Shown here in pieces: positions 58,880-64,000 of a stretch of DNA of 64,000 bases. How positions within the stretch are numbered: the first letter of the stretch is position 1; the number at the start of each line of letters is the position of its first letter. The DNA lies in assembly GCA_030015575.1 (NCBI GenBank), contig CM057346.1:559742315-559806314 (forward strand), read 5' to 3'. Source of the stretch: Agapanthus africanus (taxonomy: Eukaryota > Streptophyta > Magnoliopsida > Asparagales > Amaryllidaceae). The notes beneath the pieces are model-generated. The model was not told the DNA's origin and made no database searches. It saw only the letters and a list, made by a program, of their open reading frames with translations. The position numbers and the translations under genes were made by a program.

Positions 58880-60252
58880 TTTTCGGTCGTCTCGAGCGAA
58901 CTGTTTTATTAAAAAGAGAAGGAGAAAATAAAGAAAGAGAAAAACTAACTAGAACATTTTCGTAGGCAACACGATTGCACTGAGCACGTGCAACAAGCCT
59001 TTAAACCTCTAGGTGTCCCTAGTAGGAGGAGTGTTGTCTCCTGAGGGTTTTCAGCGGATTGCACCCACAAAATCCAATAATAAAAGAAAGACCGTGAAAG
59101 TTACATATAAAGATAAGAATTGTAAAAGAAAAGCTTTAAAAATTAGAGTTTCCAACTATGCTAGCTTTTCGGTTGTCATGAGCCCTATCTTAATAGTCAT
59201 GAAAAGATATTAGAAATCATATCATCCCTCAATAAACATCGTCTTTATTCTTCATTCCTATCTTTCTTCCAAATATCGATCATATAACCCTACGTGTGTG
59301 TAAAGAACATCCTTACACCCGGAGAATTCAATTCAAGCTATCATACTCTTGTCCATTTACCTCAGTACTTTTTAATTAATGAATATTTAGATGAGATTGC
59401 TCACACATTTTCATGCGACCGTTAATACTTCTTGAGGTACTAACCGACCGATTACTTATGTGCTTGCTTATACGGTGTTTTTCCTCGTCTTGCACCACCT
59501 AAGGCTTAGCAGTGACTCCCAGACCAGTTGGTCTAAGGCACTAGGTGAAGAGGCACCCTCGCTATATTTTTTTATTGCTGTCTTGGCGATAACAAAACCA
59601 GTGTTCATTTTTCTCACCATTTTATATTTTCTTCATTTTTTATTTCCTTCATACTTTGGCTTTTAGACAAGAGGATTTCAAGATATCCTCTACTATCCCA
59701 AGCTTCAAGACGTGTGTAAGTGCATATAGTAGGGTATCAACGTTCAAATGTTTGGCTTTCAGAATAGAAACTATTTTTTCAGACTTATTTTTATCCTCAG
59801 ATTAGTGACTTCCTTCATCCTACCAACCCTTGGGACAATGGCTCATAACTACTTATTACTAGTTCGTATAAGAAAACTTCTAATTTTCTTGGTTTTCTTA
59901 AAAATTTTCCAATCTTTTGGATGTAATTTTTCACTATCTAATCTTTTATTATCTTATTTATGTACAAAAAATATTTTTATTTTTTTGAAATTTTTTAAAT
60001 AAATTTTTATAGGTTTTAAAAATGTTTTGTGCTTATGCAAAGTATGATGCAAATGATGCGAAAATAAGCACAAACCTCCCCTAAACTTGTTTTCAACAGT
60101 GTCCTCATTGTTGCCATCCGTTAAATCTACAAAAAACCTGTAAGCCTGGGAGGAAATTTATTAACGGGGGCAAAATATTTAAGTGAGAATCCTCCCCCAA
60201 ACTTATTCTTGGCTCATCATTTTGTGTAAAAATTTTCTTTTCAAGAGCCAGA
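58880..60252. other. Non-coding 3' region of the Athila-like element
   Basis: AT-rich; no protein family recognised. Short frames (for example 59460-59666) look random. Extra purine-tract motifs lie at its right end. Confidence 0.5.
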
Positions 60253-61890
60253 TTATACCCCCCCCAAACTTGAATTAAACAATGCTAAGATTTGAAAATC
60301 ACAAGAGGGGGTCAAAAAAATCATTGGTCGATGCCAAGCTTTGCAAAGACCGAAGGTCAACACCAACCATTCGAAAATTTTATCAATGTAGTGCTCAAGT
60401 TGGTGGAAGAAGAAGTAGGGAAAAAGTAAGTGGTGGAATAGAATGTGTTTGCGTCTCGTTTTGGAGAGACGATGCAGTGAATGTGATGGATTACTAACAT
60501 TCTTTTTACAGCTCAAAAGAAGGGGTGGAGGTTCAATTTCATTGATTGGGAGATGATTCATCTCAACACCCGTGTCTTTCAAAAATACGAGTTCATCAGC
60601 GAAGATCTCCTCAAAAGTTCCATCAATACCCCGGAGAATAATGCCATCACAAAGCACGGGGTGATCTTCAGACTCTAAAAGCATTTCATAATCAGTGTTA
60701 GTTGTTGACCCGGACAACTCAGTGGAAGAGTCCGTATGTGTATGATACATAATTGGGTCAAACAACATATGAAAAGAGTCAAGATCAGTATCATGAGGAT
60801 CATCAAATTCGCTGCTGTTGACAACCATTAAGTCGACAGAACATACCTGAGCAGTAGGTTCGGAGGGTACACTTCCCAACTTGTAAATGTTCAGCTCAAT
60901 TGACCTATTCTCGTAGGATAGGGTCATAGAACCGTTACGACAGTTGATGATAGCATTGGAAGTGGCCAAAAAGGGGCGACCTAAAATCACCGGAATTTGA
61001 TTCCGTGGGTTCGCTACAGGCTGTGTATCAAGTACAATAAAGTCCACAGGGAATACAAATTCCCCGATTTTTATTAACACATCCTTCAGTTCACCCCTAG
61101 GTTTGGTGATTGATCGGTCAGCCATCTGGAGAGTTATGCTCGAGGGCTTTAGCACTCCGATCCCTAACTACTCGTAAACCGAGAAAGGAAACAGGTTAAC
61201 ACTTGCGCCAAGGTCAAGTAGAGCACGGTTGATGTGTTTTTCCCCAATAGAAATTGAAATAGTAGGATATCCAGGATCCTTACGTTTCCTCGGTAATTGC
61301 TGGGGAAAGGCTGTGTCTACTGTCTTTGCCATGAATATCTTCTTGGGCACTTGAGTCTTCCTCTTTCTAGTGCACAAGTCTTTAAGAACTTTCGCATAAG
61401 CGGGGACTTGTTGGATTGCATCTAGAAGAGGGATGTTGATGTTAACCTGTTTCAAGATTTCAGTGATCTTCTCCATTTGTGGACTTGGTCTGTTTCCCCT
61501 TAACCGATTCGGGTAAGGAGCTTGGGCAATAAGGTCAGGGTCCGACATTGGAGAAGATCGTGTGGGTGGGAACGATCTAAGAATAGGAGTGGGGATCGTT
61601 TTTGGTGGACTAGAAGAGCTGGGTTGAGGTGTCGAGCCTTGGGGAAAACGGAGAATAGGCTCGGAAGAAAATGGTGGGGTAGAAGAACTGGGGTCAGAAA
61701 CAGAAGTAGAAGTGGAAGGAAAAGTCTTAGCCGGGGTATTATCGATAGATTTTTCAGTGTCATCAATCTCTTCCCCAACGTGATTGTCAAGCACTCTTCC
61801 AGATCTCAACGTGATTGCATTCACATGATGTGAATAGCCAGGATTGGGCAAAGGTTGAGCTGGAAGTTTTCCTTTCTCTCTTGCACTCAT
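60253..61890 (-). pseudogene. Athila-like protease region with one internal stop
   Basis: It starts near LPAQPLPNPGYSHHVNAITL and RSGRVL, the typical gag-protease link of this lineage. It continues through a Ser/Pro-rich linker to VNINIPLLDAIQQVPAYAKV, LKDLC and KRKDPGYPTISISIG, then LLDLGASVNLFP, in which DLG is the usual active-site form for Athila proteases. A TAG at about 61156-61158 interrupts VYE/LGIGVLKP; after it the frame continues MADRSITKPRGELKDVLIKI, FVFPVDFIVLDTQP and PVILGRPFLATSNAIINCRN. Apart from the stop the frame is well kept over 1.6 kb. No polymerase follows. Confidence 0.8.
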
Positions 61891-61902
61891 TTCAGCTTTT
61901 AA

Positions 61903-63197
61903 TCATGCAATTTCTTCTTCCATCGATTTAATAGTCTCGCTTTGGGACGCAGAGTTTTTCTCGATTTTATCGACGAAAGTCTTTATTGTCAAAAGCAAGT
62001 TCATGAATGAAGAGGATTCATCAGTACCGGTCAACTGCAAAGGATTAGACGGTGCAGGTGCGTTGACCGGATTTTGGAAGTTTTGTGCTTGGAAGGGGTG
62101 CTGACTCAGTTGAAATGGTTGCTGTTGTGGTGGAGGGACCTTTTGGAAATTATTTTGATTTGGAACCGTGTTTTGAGTTTGTGATTGGTTCCAAGCAAAG
62201 TTAGGGTGATTCCTCCAACCCTGATTATATGTGGAAGAAAATGGATCGTTCCTAGGTCGTTGTTGGAAAGCAGAATTGATATGCTCATGACCTTGAAACG
62301 GAGAATTTAGTAGACATTCTTCCGTCAAATGAGAAGGATCAGAACAACATCCACAAACAGTTTTGGAGAGTGACATTTGATTTAGGGCGGCGGTTAAAAA
62401 TTTGTTTTCCATAGTCTCGAGTTTCTTGTGTATAGCTGAAATGTAGCTCTAACTCCCATGGAAACATCCGATTGGTTATTGCCCCCTAGATGATTGACTC
62501 ACACCCTCCCACTGTAAAGATTTTTCAGCGAAATCTTCTAGGAATTTCCAGGCTTCCCCATCATCTTTGGTCATGAAGTTGCCTTGACACATGGATTCAA
62601 GGCTCTGTTTTGTGTTAGGATTAATGCCCTCATATATGATTCTGCACAGATCCCATCTAGGGATTCCGTGATGTGGACATTGAACTAACAGATCGTTAAA
62701 GCGTTCAAGACATTTTGAGAATGTTTCATTTGGAAGCTGGGTGAATTGATTGATTTCGCTACGAACTCGAGTTATTTTATGTAGGGGTAAAATTTCTTTA
62801 GGAATGCTTTGACGAATTCTCCCCAGTTTGAAATGGAATGTGCGGTAGTGTTATAAAACCACTTCTCGGTTATATCGCACAAGGTGAATAGGAGAAGACG
62901 AAGACGTATAGCATCCACAGAAAGCTGTGAAGTACCCATCATTGCGCATACATTTTCAAATTTTGTAATAAACACATATGCGTCTTCAGACTCGAGACCG
63001 TGGTATTTGGGTAGAAGGTTGATGTATTGGAGTTTTATTTCAAAATTGTCCCCGTTGGCTGGTGGAATGGAGATACAGGTCGAAAGAGGACCTCGCATAG
63101 GATAGCACCTCTCTTGGAGAGAGATGCGGGGTGGATTCTGCGCACCTGCGGACGGCGGCAGATTAGTGGTAAAGAAGTTCGATGGAGAAGCATCCAT
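61903..63197 (-). pseudogene. Athila-like gag, frameshifted
   Basis: The ATG at 63195-63197 opens MDASPSNFFTTNLPP. The gag domain reads FEIKLQYINLLPKYHGLESE, then AIRLRLLLFTLCDITEKWFY and FVKAFLKKFYPYIK, ending at a stop near 62772. In another frame at about 62730-62480 it continues FNDLLVQCPHHGIPRWDLCR, NPNTKQSLESMCQGNFMTKD and AWKFLEDFAEKSLQWEG. A third piece (62412-61903) has an intact zinc knuckle, CGCCSDPSHLTEEC (CX2CX4HX4C), followed by a Gln/Pro/Asn-rich segment. One frameshift and one stop would have to be bypassed for a full gag. Confidence 0.8.
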
Positions 63198-64000
63198 CGA
63201 TGTGGGTGTGGTGGTGGGTAAAGAAAAAGTAAATGTAGAAATACCGATTTCGGAGTCGATCAGGGGAACGCGGACTAAACGGGCACTAGAATCCCGTGTC
63301 CAGCCTATCTTGCACTAAAAGGGTTTAGTATAAGTGGCAGCGTTGATATAATTAGGGGAAATGAATGAAGTGGTGTTTGTTTTGAAAAATATACGGATTT
63401 TTGAAAAAAATGATGCAAATCACAACAAATGCAGCAAGCAACCCTAAGTCTAGTGGTCACCTAGGTCAAGGCTCTAGACCACTCCTAACTGCCAAAAGAC
63501 AAGTCGCAGGATCAATCATCCACTGCCTCTTTGTCTCTCCTGTGGCCAGGTAAGTGCCAGGTAAGTGGAAGGTTCTCCACTACGTAAGTAGTGTGCCTAA
63601 TTAAGTAACCACTTGCCTTAGACACACTTGCCTTAGACACCACAAAAGAAACACGGATAAGCAATGAATTACCCACGGCCTTCTTCTGTCCTAAGTGAGC
63701 GCGACGGTCCTTAGAGTCATGTCTAGATATTTTTTAGTTAATGAGGGTAATGTGGATGCAAGTTTGTGATTTTCGGGGCTTAGGAAGGGTAATGAACTCC
63801 CCACCTAATCTGGATTTGGCCGTGCCCTTTAAATTCCGATATGCAAACAACCAAGAATCAAAACACGCACAATTTTTATTGCTTTTTGCGGCGCTGCGAA
63901 TTTTTGCAAAGAAACCTGCAGCAAATTTGTTATTGGAGCAGACAGAGAGAGAGACAAGAAAGTGAAGAAATCACCTGAGAAATTTCGTGCACTGGAACCC
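63198..64000 (-). other. 5' leader of the Athila-like element
   Basis: No coding sequence. Short direct repeats CCAGGTAAGTG (near 63546 and 63557) and CACTTGCCTTAGACAC (near 63611 and 63627) occur. No primer-binding site or LTR start is recognised, so the 5' LTR may lie beyond the window or begin here with an unfamiliar sequence. Confidence 0.45.

Larger units (their letters stand above)
57001..64000 (-). mobile_element. Athila-like gag-protease element without polymerase (continues past window)
   Basis: On the minus strand are a leader (64000-63198), gag (63197 to about 61903), protease (61890-60253), a ~1.4-kb non-coding stretch, a purine tract (58878-58865) and the 3' LTR (58863-57001). 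No reverse transcriptase, RNase H or integrase occurs between protease and LTR, so it is non-autonomous. It inserted in the gag region of the Tat element; the other LTR is outside the window. Confidence 0.75.

Overview
This is a nuclear window from a flowering plant, most likely a eudicot with a repeat-rich genome. The evidence is the mix of element types: Tekay/Del-type, Tat-type and Athila-like Ty3 retrotransposons, an Angela-like copia LTR, a plant RTE LINE, a CACTA transposon, a MULE, a Helitron and hAT-like MITEs. There is also one spliced plant alpha/beta-hydrolase gene with GT..AG introns. I see no intact protein-coding gene, no rRNA or tRNA gene, no CRISPR array and no bacterial feature. 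Nearly everything is transposable elements at different stages of decay, nested inside one another.

Left block, 1-28087 (all minus strand except the LINE). A gag-only Tekay-type element, called E0, enters from the window start. Its ~3.7-kb 5' LTR (family LTR-1) is split into 1498-4211 and 27130-28087 by a second Tekay-like element, E1 (4212-27129). Both E1 LTRs (~3.3 kb each once later insertions are removed) are present and serve as each other's empty-site control. The 3' LTR (4212-11282) carries two insertions that look like solo LTRs: 5247-6798 (TSD GTCAT) and an Angela-like one at 7625-9813 (TSD CGGTT). The 5' LTR (~22003-27129) carries a 1.84-kb foldback element with 622-bp inverted arms (23988-25826, TSD GAAAG). 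Between the LTRs lie decayed gag and pol. The gag is split by a solo LTR of the LTR-1 family (14245-21550, TSD CTCAG), which is itself split by an RTE LINE on the plus strand (16650-19973, TSD of 10 bp).

Middle block, 28088-39661. This holds the only recognisable host gene, an alpha/beta-hydrolase pseudogene with six exons between 31012 and 39438. It has two in-frame stops and a one-base frameshift, and no exon carrying the catalytic His. A hAT-like MITE, three palindromic MITEs next to TA/CT microsatellites and a probable copia LTR scrap lie upstream. One intron contains a putative ~4.5-kb Helitron (32072 to about 36630) filled with a degenerate ~76-bp tandem repeat. A MULE (33655-35036) sits in that repeat, and a hAT-like MITE sits in the MULE. 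Another intron has a 5'-truncated RTE fragment.

Right block, 39662-64000. A CACTA element with a decayed TNP2 transposase (39662 to about 45403) is cut off by the full 3.94-kb LTR of a second gag-only Tekay-type element, E2 (45404 to about 51610, plus strand). In E2 the gag remnant is followed by ~20 hairpin-forming ~31-bp units instead of protease or polymerase. The same repeats begin at the same relative place in E0. Next comes a minus-strand Tat-type gag-pro-RT-RNaseH-integrase remnant (about 51865-57000). It is interrupted at its gag end by an Athila-like gag-protease element without polymerase (57001 to beyond the window end).

The most unusual items are the hairpin minisatellite shared by two gag-only elements, the foldback element with retrovirus-style termini and 5-bp TSD, and the repeat-filled Helitron inside the hydrolase intron.
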